From: Baylisascaris procyonis
Taxonomy: Eukaryota; Nematoda; Chromadorea; Rhabditida; Ascarididae
Length of the DNA stretch: 64,000 nucleotides
NCBI GenBank assembly: GCA_037389465.1
Contig: JAZARR010000187.1
Coordinates: 3,224,001 to 3,288,000 of the forward strand
Direction of reading: 5' to 3'
Under the pieces are notes generated by a model that searched no databases, was not told the DNA's origin, and was given only the letters and a program-made list of their open reading frames with translations. The position numbers and the translations under genes were made by a program. Each line of letters opens with the position of its first letter. The stretch's first letter is position 1. Below are positions 10,795 through 23,800 of the stretch, one piece after another.

Positions 10795-12055
10795 CTCCTC
10801 GCTCTGAAAATTTTTTTTTCTTTCTGGAATTTCGTGAAGAGAGCTTCAGAAGATGAAAAATCTGCAGCATTCATTTGTTGCTAGGGATGCATATTGTAGC
10901 TTCTCGCAAGGGCTGCTGAACCGATGGCTTTTGTAATAATTCCACGAAAACTTTTTCACTGAGGTGCCATAAGAAATTCAGACATCGTTTTCAGATAGGA
11001 AATTTTGCATTTATCTTCTAAGAGGAAACCTGAGCACTGCATTAGGAACACGTCAGGGACAATTCATGAAAAGAAACTGGTCGTCAACGTCAAGAACTTC
11101 AGGGAACTGAATATAGACCAATGCTCGACATTTGTATGGGAACGTTGACGTTGTCTTTACAAGACCTACACTTCCTTGACAGTAATCTGAAAAAGGCCGT
11201 GTCGACTTTTATATATCTACGTGCATATGTTTGGGTGTCTGTCTCATAGTCTCAACTTGCTTTTAAAGGAGCATAGAGATATGCACTCTTTTGCGGATAT
11301 GAGAGTACTTCGAAGCGAGTGTGCCCACCTTCTCTGCAATTGTGTCAAGAAGAGGAGGAAGTCTGTTTATCTATGGTATCCGATTCGATACTTTCACCAT
11401 CTGAAAAGGATTCAAATGTTTAGGCTATAAAATATTGTACGGCAGAAAGTTTATTTGCAATTAAATCACATTCGCACATAAAAGCTTCATCGGATATGTG
11501 TGAGACGGCATCGCATTACAAGCAGACAATCAGCGAATGTGAATTCAGTAGTGACTTCGATGTGAATATTCGTAAATTTTGGTATTTCTTTTAGCTATTC
11601 AACACCTTTCCAGTTGAAAAAAGTTAGAAAGTCCGCAAAAATCGGCAATCAAGCATTAATTTTTTTTTCACTTTTTGTGGTTTGAGGTTCTGATTGTTCT
11701 GCATTGAGAATCAACTTGGCAGTGATTGATGGCGCTATATACTGTGTGCTATTAGCAAGCTTTTGCTTTCTAAGTTTGTATGGTACAAGAAATTTAAATA
11801 AATAAATGATTAAAGATAAACTTAACCGTACGCTCAGGTAAGCTGGTCACAGCAACGTTTCAAACATATAAAACATTAGTGCCTTTATAAGGACGCATGT
11901 GTATTTAGCGTCACTAAATATTCACATATGCATTGATATCGATGGGAATATGAATGCTTCCTTTTCTTTACGTGTTATTTCGTTGAATATTTTATGAAAC
12001 AATATACGAATTGAAATTACAGAAGAAGGCAGTGATGATAAGGTGAATGTCATGC

Positions 12056-13983
12056 TTAATAGGCAGTATAGCCATTGAGCTGTTGTTGTTGCTGAGGTGG
12101 TGAGATAGTTCGATGAAAGCTTTCGGTAGTTGTTGTAACCTCATAGGTGCGATCTTGATTCCGTCGACGACGTGTAGCCGTACCTGATGGATTTGCCTGC
12201 TCAGGTACGTCTTCCTCGTATACACTGAAAATTATAGTTAAGTTTGATACACCTAAATTCGCAACGGTTGATAAAGCAATTGGTAAAATTCCCTTCGCTG
12301 GAAATATCACAAAGAAAAACTTACTCAGTGGGTAAAATCCTTCTATCTAGGCTAATCTTTGTACTACAATGTGGTGTCTTCATTGAGCGGAACAAAAGAT
12401 GTGCACGTTTTTAGATACAATGACGAACGAGAAGGATTTGGCTGTTGAGCCACCGCTTTAACGTGAACCAGAAGGATGTGCATTTTCCGCAATTACTACA
12501 GAAGTCTTCGTCACTTCGTTTCCATCGAAGTTGTAGCATACTGTGGAGATTAACCGATACAGATGCATTGCCAGATAACCTAGCCATGATCCAATCTAGG
12601 GTCACTTCTTGGAAGTGAGCGTAGTAGGGGACTGTTTGGAAAGCACGTAAGAAAACTCACACATATTCTTCTTTGAGTGAAGGAGCATGTACTCTTGGAA
12701 GTCTGAACCATGAGAAGAATGGACTGACTCGTTCCTCAAGCATCGGTACCTTATCGACCACGACGTGATATACTTCTTGGAAACATAGCACAGAGTAACA
12801 CTAAAATATTTGCCATTAGCAATTAATAGCAAATTGGCCAACCTGCCTTTATCATTTGATCGTTATAGGAAGCGTACCTATGCAACATACCATCATTAAA
12901 TTTTTATTGATAATAAAAGCTTGACTGAGCTTGATCAAGCTTGATTTTATCATTTGTTATCACAAATTAGATAGAATGAGAAATGGCTTGCAATGAAATA
13001 TGAACACTCATCTTGTATGATAGGAAAGTAAGAGTCAAAAATAGTTTAAAAGGAGTAAAAAGAAAACTAACGAACAAGAAAGAGTGCAATGAAGAAACCG
13101 ATAAGCCATCCGACCCAAATATCTCTCCAATGATTCTTATAGCCATTGATACGTGAAAATGAATCGACAATCGTAAGACCCAAGAAGCCAAAAATAAGAA
13201 ATGGTCGAAGTAATGGTGCACCTCGTAAATTTATCATGTAATAAATATAACACTAAAAATATATTCAATAAATATGAGGCATTTTAAATATTATATCTAT
13301 CCGTCACAAGTAGATCGTGCCAAAGGGCATAAGCATCTCTTCAATAAAATTTTATGAGATCGCATTTACAATCCACTGTTTAGAAAAAAAATTTATCTCA
13401 CGAAAACGAAATATTAACAAAGACTCTGAAAGGTGACATAGTGAAAAAGGAAAGGATATCCGAGGAATTTTTCAACATTTCAAAACCGGATTTTCATGAA
13501 ATAGTTAGCCGGAAATGATCCTATTCCGGATTCATCGGAGAAAAGTTTGATTTATGAGAACACTAAATCCAAAGTTATTTTCAATCAATAACTCTTTTTT
13601 TTTGTAGACAATAAATGATAAAAAAAACGCTCATATGTGTATGAATGCGATTTTGTGCTTAGTTCTTTTCAAAAAAAGTTTGATTTTATGTTTTTACTGT
13701 CATTTTGTTAGGAAGTGATAAAACAATAACATGACATACGGATGCAAAGATGCATGAATAGGAAGAGAACGCGGCGTGTAACGATGGAAACGATAGCCAA
13801 GCATAGCGCAGATCATCGGCGTTACGGTAATTACATGCCAATGCCGGCGATGGAGATGGTGAATGTTCGAGCGGTGCTGTACACATACTGAAATTGATGG
13901 CAAGGATTTTCACTGGATAACGTTTTCATGTTACTTATATATGTAAATAAGTAAATAAATAAATAAATAAATAAATAAACAAG

Positions 13984-14069
<86 letters not shown>

Positions 14070-16974
14070 CATACATACATATAGAAAGTCGGAAATCGGT
14101 GCACGAAATTAAGTGCTAGTCTTAATAAGCGCTACCAGATAATGACGACCTATGGCAGTTGAAAGTTATGTGACCTTTCAACTGCCATAGGTCGTCCAAC
14201 TTTCTACTTTGAAAAGTCCTTAGCCTTGAATTTCTTGTTGCACAAATATTTCAAAGCTGTGGCGCAAATATCCGGTCATGGAAATATCACCTAGCCGGAG
14301 TATTCTCAGTGTACGTTTGATACAATGCGTGTTCACGGCGCAAATGTCGCAGTTGTATAAATTGTGTGTCACCGAATTGTACAAAAAATATTTAATTGAA
14401 TAAAAAATGTATACAATTGTAATTATAAAGAAATAAATAAGAACAAATCGTATAAAAAGTATGAAAAAGAACTACTGAAGTAATAAGTAATAAAGTAATT
14501 TCACCTCATATTAACATTGCAGAGTGAAAGAAAATACGGTCGTTGATAGCCAGTCATTAGTTTAATTGTATGTACGAATATTTGAGTGATTAATGCGCCA
14601 AACATAAAAACACCTATAACAGATTATTGATAAAGAATATGATAGTAACAGTATACTCTTTCTTGAATTGTATTTTTCGAATTTCGTTAAAGTACAATTT
14701 TTTTCGTATATGAGATATAAATTACGTCAAAATTTTTCATTTTCATTTTTTTCCATGAGCAATAATATAGGCTCATTCAAAAAATGTCACAAAATTTGCA
14801 TATCATCTCTGTTTACGCTAATAGTTAAGCTCTACTCAAAAATGAGTTTGTTTAATCGAGACAAGCTATGCAATCAATCGTTTTCATGGGAATATTTCTT
14901 ATACCTAAAATTTCTTGTTGCTTACCTAAATGGGCAATCGGTTGTACTAGTTGGACTAAATGCAAAATGTAATATTTTAAAATAGGTAGAGAAACCGTAC
15001 ATCAAAATGACGATAAAATATCGATAAATTTATAATAATATTGATTTAAAATTGTAATAAAATTATAATTTGCAATTTAAATATGCAAAATTAAAATAAA
15101 TTTGAATTTAATATGCAAAAATGGACATTAATAAACTTATGATTTAGAAAAATTTCAAAAAAAAAAACTCACCAATAAAACGCACAATTCGCCGTGTAAA
15201 TAGATGAACTTTACATTCACCACAATTTGCATAAACCGTTTTACGAGGTTTAGTTGAGAATAACCAAAACGTAATCTCACCGATGAGAATCTAAAATATC
15301 GACTTAAGAATAAATTCGAGAAATCTCCGATGTTAATCAATTTTGCTAAAATTTAGTAATTTCATTTCAAAGTTGCAAAGTTTTTAGATCGCTTTTTTTT
15401 TCGTTCTCAGAATAAATTTTTTTTTTCTAATCTCCCATCTATTCTCTAATCTTTACGAACATATTTGATAATAATTTTTGTCTTCTAATAAAAAATAAAA
15501 TTCCCGCATAAAAAATAACTTCGTTATTCTTTCAAAGAATTTTGCTTGAAAATTTTCAAAATTCACTCGTTGATGCTCTCCTCCAAAATGAGTATCATTT
15601 ACAAAAATAATGCGATGTTGGAAAAAACAGGTGGGGATCGGATGAGTTGAGGTACAGGTTGCAGTGCTTGATAAATCTATCATGTCAACCTGAGGCTCTT
15701 GCACTTCTGAGTTCAGATAGCAGAGTTCGAGCTAATGCTTTGTCATGTTCGTTGCTGAAGGGAATGATAAGGTGAATTGGGAAAAGGGCGATGTAATCTA
15801 TAATCAGTCTAAATAAAATAAATAAGAGGAATTAAATCTGTAATATATAATCTATAATCCACATATAGAATATGATCTATAATAAATAAAATCTATAATA
15901 TATTTAAACATAAATAATATACATATAATCTATAATAAATATTAGGAATTTGTAATACAGATATAGTTTGCTAGCATTATTTGTTCAAATCTGCGAATGC
16001 AATCATCGAATAGTGCAATTTGGCTAGCAGTGTTCATTTTGTTTACTCAGTACACACATTGCACATCGTCGATACATTCCATGAGTAATACCAATGTGCT
16101 TCTTTATATACCTGCGAAATGCATCGAGCAATTTCTATGTATGCGTTATGATCTGCTCTATGCGATTGCGCTACTGTAACATTACTGTAACGCATTACGG
16201 TAATTGCAACACAAAAAATAGGTGATACATACCACAACAGGTGGTAACGCAAATCCAAGAGTATATAGAAGAGCATATGAGACATAGACTTGAAAGTCTT
16301 CGGGTCGGAAATTCGGCAAATAAAGATATATATCGCGGCAGTAAAATACTCGATGATGATATGGGAAAACAGATGTAAAACTGAAAGAAATATTAATGGA
16401 TATATCTAATGAACAGCGGAAGTAAAGGTTGTAAAATTTTGTGAAGGCGAAGTGCCCTTATATTCGGGCGAAAATATTGCTGTGATGCATGACACCATGA
16501 AAGTGTGAATGAAGGAATCGACGAACATGATATTCGATCGGCTCGTAAATCAACTCTCAAAATTGGCTTATCGCCGTCGAATTCAGAACAATGAGATATT
16601 AAAAAAAAAATTAGCTAAAGTGTTTTATGCCTTACTATGATTAAGCGACAAAATGGATAGGCATATTTCTCGCGGTGGACAACCTAGAACGCGGTTGAAG
16701 CTCAAACTTTCTGTAAATGTCGACTTATACTTTAAAATTTCCGAATCAACGGCTTGAATCAAGCTTACACATTATCAAATGAACGAGTCATATCTATAGA
16801 CAAAATTCACCTCATATAATACCAAAGTGCCCAAAGGCAAGCAAGGCCGACCACAGAAAGAATAAACGTTGGTAATATAAAATGATTAATTTGACGCCGT
16901 GCACGAATTGGTTGTGTTCCATATTGAGATGCTGAGAACACTTCAGATTGTGCTCGTGATGGTGGAATGGACAT
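12056..16974 (-). CDS. Phospholipid-phosphatase-related membrane protein (PAP2/LPP superfamily), complete, 390 aa
   Basis: Eight exons on the minus strand, in order: 16811-16974, 16233-16380, 15173-15290, 14505-14613, 13740-13887, 13076-13252, 12661-12800, 12056-12224. They total 1173 nt and every junction keeps phase. The start ATG is 16972-16974 and the stop is TAA at 12056-12058. About six membrane segments are visible, as in lipid phosphate phosphatases. Active-site region 1 is K161-x6-R168-P169. Region 2 reads SFPSLHA (H217), with Leu in place of the usual Gly. Region 3 reads SRINGYKNHWRD (263-273): the residue at the nucleophile-His position is Asn269, with His270 next to it. The long first extracellular loop has Cys residues (YCRD), and NCGECKVHLFTRR precedes the third membrane segment. 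The tail is basic, then Thr/Ser- and Gln-rich. These features point to the phosphatase-related (PLPPR-type) branch, probably inactive as an enzyme. The exon 13076 donor (GTTCGT) is weak but is required by phase. Confidence 0.85.
13945..14081. repeat. Compound microsatellite (AAAT)n-(TA)n-(CATA)n
   Basis: A long AAAT-type run grades into TA dinucleotides and then CATA units. It lies in an intron of the phosphatase-related gene, just upstream of the exon at 13740-13887. An open frame of repeated Tyr/Ile/Leu across it is an artefact of the repeat. Confidence 0.9.
14144..14196. repeat. Perfect 22-bp inverted repeat (hairpin) in an intron
   Basis: Bases 14144-14165 are exactly complementary to 14175-14196, with a 9-nt loop (TTATGTGAC). 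It lies in the intron between exons 14505-14613 and 13740-13887 of the phosphatase-related gene. The stem is perfect, unlike most microRNA precursors, and no flanking stem extends it. It may be a recent palindromic insertion or a small hairpin-RNA source. Confidence 0.8.
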
Positions 16975-18938
16975 GATAGCTGCCGCTTGATGGCGTTAAT
17001 TTATTTCAGCGCCCTTTGAAGACAGTCTCTGATGAAGTCCTAATTCACCGTCGATGTAAGCACCAAATATGCTTGTAGCCTAGTTCAGTTAATTGAGCCA
17101 GGAGTTGATGAATATTTCGGCTCAACGAATGAATTGATGGAATAGTTCGTATAGTGGCGACAAGCGGGTGGTTTGTAATGGTGCTCGAGCACACTATGTT
17201 GACTGGAGCGTATTCGAAGCAAATGCAAACAGACTATGCTTTGCCAACCAGTTTATGAACGACTCCACTCATCTAACCTAAAGCTTTCTCTCGATATATA
17301 TAACAAACTGAGCTTGATCTTCTATATAAACTAACATTTGAAACGTAGCAAAATATCAATAATAAGAAATGAATGGAATATGCATTGTTAAATTTTATTA
17401 TTATTCATATATGAGTCAGCGTGACTCAAAATCGTTAAACTTTAGAAACTTCGAGGTATCTCTCGTGAAAAGTGAGACTTTTTGTCTATAAGGTGATTCT
17501 AGATTAAATTTGGAGAATATGAGCGGCATTTATTGGTCGATAATTATAAATGATTTTTGTATATCGTAAGAAGTCATTTCGCTGTTTCGGATGTGACTAT
17601 GTTTCGCAAAAAAAATTGAATCTTTGTAAGGATCGCTACGCGTTTAATTAAGTAAACCACCTTATTATTTGTATGAGCTGATATTGAAGAGGATGAAGGA
17701 AGGTGGGAAGGAGAAGGAAATGGGAAAGGACTTACTGTTTAGATATCAATTTTACATGACATTATCTTATAGGACAGCTTGTAGAAAACCATGAATTCGT
17801 AATACAATAAGCGCTCAATAGACATAGCTCATATTGTAGACGTTATAGTACATGAGGATTCATAAATCTACGAATGTGGTGTAAGGAATTTATGGAGAAG
17901 TTAGATCAATGCATTGATTTGAGCGATTCGGTTTGGAGTATCTAAGATCGATTTTTCAAAATATTAGTGACGGTAAAGGTTGTTCGAGGTTGGTGAAGGA
18001 TAAATAAAATGAATCAACTAAAATTTAGATTTTGTTCAAGAAAGCAGACTCGAAGAGTGGAAAATCGAATATAACATATTTGATGCAGGTTTGAATAGAG
18101 TGCAAAGTAACAGTACATCACAATTGACTAAAAAGAGTTAGTATGTTGACTCAACGTTGACGCATTAGCCTATCGCGCAAAGAAAAATACTCTGGAAGAG
18201 AGGAATTGATTGAAAATTTGAAAAATTAAGGGTGTTCACGAGTGACGTCGATATTGTAGATATAAGCGCGAGTGGGTGAACGCCTGATATTAGAATATGA
18301 AGAATAATAATAAAGAAGAGCTTTTTTTGCAAAGAAAAGCTTAATAGTAAAAGTGAAATTTTACTGATGAGGTTAACAATAACTGATAAATTTTCAATAA
18401 AAACGAAAAGTTTTTTCGGATCCGAAAAGAGCAAGTTCCTAGAGAAATTGATTGGGATTTTGAAGTTGTTCTTCACGAACAGAGAGATGGATAAAAAAAT
18501 TTATAGTACTTTTTGAGCTTGTTGGCTCATTTCGGCAAGGGTAGTGTACACATTTGGTACGTACAAACTTCACAGTCCCACAAAAACAATTTTATGCCAA
18601 CGATTTGTACGCAGCCGTTCAGATCGGACGCTGGAGATCAGCTGCTGCTTCACTTTTTGAGTATTCATAGAACCGACCAGTTCAGCCATTCGATGAAACC
18701 CAAAACATGTCTCTCGGCAACGTCGTTGACTTACTTTCTCACACTTGCCTTCTACGGCGTTTGTCATTCTTTGTTCGCTTTGACGCGGATTATAAAAAAT
18801 AACCTCTGGGCTAGCAGCTATAATGAATGAATCGGCGACTATCCATTTGCTTATTTATTTATGAGTGATATGAGCAGTTAATCAGTTAGTGAATATTGTT
18901 AATAGACAGAAACGAAATACCTTTAGATTATTACCTAC
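16975..18938. other. Upstream region of the phosphatase-related gene, no gene supported
   Basis: The first 300 bp or so should contain the promoter and 5' leader of the minus-strand gene ending at 16974; no TATA box or other clear element is seen. About 18510-18830 is GC-richer than its surroundings and open in both directions for about 65-105 codons, but no splice-supported model or family could be assigned. Confidence 0.4.
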
Positions 18939-19144
18939 TTGGATTTCACAAAAACATTTAATTTCGCGTTTCTTAGGAACTTTAAGGTAGCCCTCCAGAC
19001 CAAGGGAACTCGAAGTGTAGATTGTCGTGGTTACTTCACGATTGTTGTAATCGGAAGGGCGCACAAAATGGTTATAATAGCCAGGACATGCCGGCAGATA
19101 GTACTTTACTATGTAGTCAAGATTTATGCAATAAGGGCATTTCA
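18939..19144 (-). CDS. Unidentified coding exon, Cys-containing
   Basis: On the minus strand this frame reads KCPYCINLDYIVKYY, then PACPGYYNHF, REVTTTIY, GYLKVPKKREIKCFCEIQ, followed by a GTAGGT donor. Its codon use and composition look coding against the AT-rich flanks, and it has no in-frame ATG near the start, so it is probably an internal exon. The acceptor at the 5' side (ATTAAG before 19144) is weak. Paired Cys motifs (CPYC, PACP, CFC) suggest a secreted or metal-binding protein, but I do not recognise the family. Neighbouring exons were not found. Confidence 0.35.
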
Positions 19145-20824
19145 CTTAATGTATTTTTCATCGAAAATGGTGACATATAATATCTGTCATTGCTTAGTAG
19201 CATGTATTCATGCATTATGCAACATGATAGTCGACAACAGAATGAAGTTTTTTTTTTCAACGAAAGATTTGTGTTTTTCGAAAATAAAATTAAAATCCCA
19301 CTAACAAGAGAAAAAATCAAGAATCAATGAGCCATTTTGATGATAACGCTTAATGCAGACCACAGGATTAAGTGACTAGTGAGTATCAATGAGAAAAGGT
19401 AGATAAAGGTAAGAAATTAATAGGAACGTTGGGGATATTCATGTTTCGATAATTAGTCGCTGATATGAAAGTTTTGGTGTCATGCGTTGATCATTATGAG
19501 AGTGATATTGTGATAAGATAAGCTTACGTTCAACTCAATAGAAAGAGACTAGTGGTCAAAAATCATTTCAGCATATCGTTCTGACCGATGGAAAAATGCC
19601 CCTAAATAAACCAAAAAATTTCAGCGTTTGAATTCGGGGTGGGAAATTATTTCGATGATTTCTGAATTCCTCAGAGCTATTGCATCGACATCACCAGCAT
19701 TCATTTAGCCTCTTTAATTTTTCACCGACTAGGTATATCGTCACTTAATTTGAATAGTTGAATAATTTATTTCTAATAAAGTGAACGATGTTTCACATTG
19801 TTGATACACTGAGAGTAAGAGAAGAAAATAAATAAATTATACGTGAAGTAGATTATATGTGATTATATTTGAAGTACAAAAAAAAAATTACATAGGCAGA
19901 AAAAGATTTGTGAAAAAAATATCGTAAGTTCATAGTAAGAAACGAACGAGCATATATCATATATTTGAGTGATAATGAAGGAGAATAAAGACACTCAAAA
20001 GAGGATTACTAAGTTATGTAATGATAATGGATCAAGTAGATTATGTAGGGAAGAGAAAAAAAATTTAGAGCTAATTAAGCATATTAAAATTGTTTAGAGA
20101 AATCGTGATTATGAATTACAACGGCACCTCTTCTACACCATTCATCTGGTAATTTTTAAACCATTTCTCTCGGTTAACGTGGAAAATAGCCCAAAAATAT
20201 ATAAAGTGAATAATTTTTGAATCTTTTTTGGTCGATGTTTATGACGCTTATCAACAAATATGTTTGTTGCTAAAATCTCGTAGGTGAGGTAATATAGATC
20301 GGTAATTAAATTGATATCGCATATTATAAGGATACGATGAAAACACTCTAATAAAGCATCAACCCATCGATCGTCAGTCTTTTTCTTTTTCCAGTCTCAA
20401 CGGCAAAAGAAATCACCTGTACAATTTATCTTTCCCCAAATGTTGAAGAATTTCATGAGTTGATTTTGTGCAGATGGAGTATAAAAAATGAAAGAAGACG
20501 CCAGGTTAATATCGTGCTGAACCAATATCCCTTACGATGGAAACCAATGAAGGACTAACTCCTTTGAAATCAAAATCTAAAATTACTTCCGAATCTAACT
20601 CTGCGAACTTTTTATGCATGAACTAAGTATTTGATCGAGGACTAATTGAAGTCTTCGGTCGTGATCAGAGCTGGATTCGAAAGAAAGGAGTTGAGCTCGT
20701 CTTCCGATTGAGAAGCTCTTCAGATCGCAGCCGAGCCGGTGTCACTCTTTTCTTCAGAACTCCTCTTCACTGCTGACCATCGCCTAACAAGCGCGCTTCC
20801 TGATCACTCGATGAACGGCTGTTT
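19145..20824. other. Intergenic, no gene recognised
   Basis: AT-rich sequence between the unidentified exon and the 3' end of the receptor gene. About 20640-20820, just past the receptor stop, is GC-richer but has no supported model. Confidence 0.4.
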
Positions 20825-23800
20825 CTATTTGCATAGGCATATGCATTCGAACTTCCGGCGCAATGATCGAGTGAAGACAGCATATGTGAGACCTTTGCCA
20901 AACTTCACTGCAGTTGCTGTTGTCAGAAGTATGGTGGCGAATTCACTGTTCCATCTGAAAGACACATTTTTTTAGGTCAAACTTCGTCCGATAAGACAAC
21001 CTTAGTTACTATAAAATCTCATGTCAAATACATAACGTCGCCAATGTAGGGCAAAGGGCGGCAATATTTATATAAACGACAATGAAAATGCGCTCAATAT
21101 GAACATTGAGGTCATTGAAGTAGGAAATTTCACTTCATTAGTGAAATGAAAAATTTCATCACCATTCATAGAAGTGATATAATTCATGGCTTTTGAATAT
21201 TATGCCTCACTGTTATACTAATATCTTCATTTAGAGTATCATAACCTTCTTGAGTCCACAAACCTAAACTCGCGGCAATGAGTTTGGACGCTACCCAAGT
21301 CCCAATTGTAAATTCCATCCAAGCTATAATTTAGGCTTCAATTCTTGACGACGGCGAGGACAGATAACATGATAATCACTAGTTTAGCTAATTAAACAAC
21401 TCCAAAAGGAAGGCATGAATTCAGTATGGTCTAATGTGGTAAAAGGTGGTTTATTTCCAAAGCAAGGATGGATCCACTTGGAAGGTGGCTGTGGAAGCTG
21501 CTATTCAGCACTGCTTAAAAGTGGTTATTTAAATATAAAGAAGAAAACCCCATTGTTCATTTGGAATTACTATCAAAATTCAGATTTATTCGAGGTAAGA
21601 GTTTTTAGATTCGCACCGAAGTTCTGAAATCTAAGTAATATCGAAATTTTTTTGACAAAGAGATATGTTCGCATTTCAATAGTATCGCTCAATTAACGCG
21701 AACAACGGATTATTTGCAAAGGTGGGAAAAGTTGAAGCATTGAGGAAAATAGATCGTTCTATCAACTAAACAATCTTATCATGGAAGATATTTTATTAAA
21801 CGATATATAAGTAAATAAAAATTTAAATAATCATCGTCTACTGAAAAGTGAATTTAAAAGTGATAACGAGTAACAATTTTTATAATTTTATTTGAATGAA
21901 GTAGTGAATTCATAGTAATAGCATTTCATGATTTATTGAAATGCATACGTGAAAAACTCTCACATCCATCGAAGAGATGAATTTTGATTTATCAAAACCA
22001 GAAGATTTTTGAAAATATTCCCAAAATGGTTATTACTCAAACAATATGAAATAACTTACAGTGGTATCGTATTGAAAGATAGTGTTGCGATTAGCATACA
22101 ACTGCTAAAAAGAATGAAATTCATTGCCATTAATGTTTGCGTCGAAAGCTGAAATCGATATTTAGCTGTTGTAATTTGTTTCAGGAATATTCGGAGCTTA
22201 TACACTTATCTGAAATGATATGTTGTTTTGCAGGATTTGTTCCTGAAATATCCCGCAAAATATATTGGGAGGATATTCGACGTAACATTAGCTAGTACAA
22301 AAAATCTGTAAGTCTAAATTTTAATATATACCAATTCGAGGAAATTGTTTGAATAAATTAATAGTGGATTTTAAAAATTATCAACGAATATCAGATCTAT
22401 GAAAATATGCAAAATATGTTCTTAAAGAAATTGTAGGAAATAAGTATTAAACTATGCGCGTTCGTAGAATAGAAGGAAAAAGTATAACGGAGTGAAATTG
22501 TGCCAACAGCCTCTCTTCTCCCTCCCACCAGAAGAATTGCTTCAGGCAGTATTGAAATAGAGAGGAAAAACATGGCATGAAACCATTGCATTCGTTTCGG
22601 CCTTATAGATCTATTAAATTATCAAAAAGATATTAAATAATCGAGGAGAACACTATTATTGAAAGAAGCATAGAAAAAGGTGACCTTTAGATTGAATATG
22701 AAGGTATATTACTATAGAGAATAATTGAGATTTCATTCACTTTTTCGAAATTGTTTTATTCGTAAAATTGTCTCATATTCTAAGAAGCTTTATTCACGAA
22801 ATTCTTAAATCGATTGCCTTAAAATTTGGACTTAAAATTCGAAAATTGAAAAAGAAACTTGAAAAAAAAAGTGGAAAATTATGCCTCTTTTGTAGAAGAC
22901 TGATGTGTTCCTCCTGATCGCAATTGTGCTGAAAAAGTCACCTCAGATTAGAGGTAATCAAAGGAGAGGAAGTTGCATTCTCGAATGTCTCATAAACATT
23001 GAATTATCAAAAGAATTTTTTTCCGAACTTAAATTCGAACTTGAAAAAAAGTGGAAAAAAGATTAGAGGTAATCAAAGAAATATTAAGAGAATTTCAAAG
23101 TTTCATCGATCTCTGTGTGAAATTTTAGCATTTCACGCCAAAAATCCACGAAAAGGCAAATGATGAAAAAAGTGCATCCAGGAGATTTGCTCGATATGAC
23201 CGATATTCAGGCACTAGTTCTGAAGTCTTTCTATTCGATTCTTTTAGAGTCTATAGATAATCTACGTATTGGCTTTTTTTGTGTCATAGTTGTTCGAAAA
23301 CTACAAGATGGGGTGGTCTAAACCTCGTGCAGCTACAAAAACTTCGTATTCGACTATCTGTTCTGGCGTGCTTTCCTAATTTTTTTTTGGCGCAAAAGTA
23401 CAAAAGGCTATATAAGATTTTATGCATTTCTCGATTACTCTTGTTGATTAAACAAGAGTGTTAGCACGAATTTGATCACTTAAACAAATAACTGTCACAC
23501 AAAAAAAGCGAACTTTTCCATATTATCAAGCGCATTTTCAAATGTAAAATGTAATCAACGGTATACAATTTTATTGAAGAAAATAAAAAAATGACGTCAC
23601 AAAATTAAATATTCGAAAAGTAGAAAAGATCATTCAAAAATTTTAAATTTTTAAAAGTTCAAAAAAAATTTCAAAATGGTAACTCCAAAAATTTATTAGG
23701 TAATGTTTACTGTCAAATATGAAATTAAAATGATCAAAAATTAGCGAAAATTGATCAGAATAGATATTTGTTATGATTTGGCTAAATGATTTCTATTGCT

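Larger units (their letters stand above)
6881..12055. other. Gene-poor region between the foldback and the phosphatase-like gene
   Basis: No gene model can be supported. Short open frames occur (for example 7724-7921, 7944-8153, 9375-9632) without convincing protein similarity or splice structure. About 8160-9000 is low-complexity A/T-rich sequence with many TTTAGA-like words. Local repeats and palindromes are listed separately. Confidence 0.5.

Noticed and set aside
11221..11430. Frame with GCLSHSLNLLLKE resembling a hAT transposase phrase
   Set aside because: Only one short phrase matches and the surrounding sequence has no dimerisation domain or terminal repeats, so chance cannot be excluded.
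13831..14076. Minus-strand frame rich in Tyr, Ile, Leu and Phe
   Set aside because: It is a translation of the AAAT/TA microsatellite; only the last part overlaps a real exon, in another frame.
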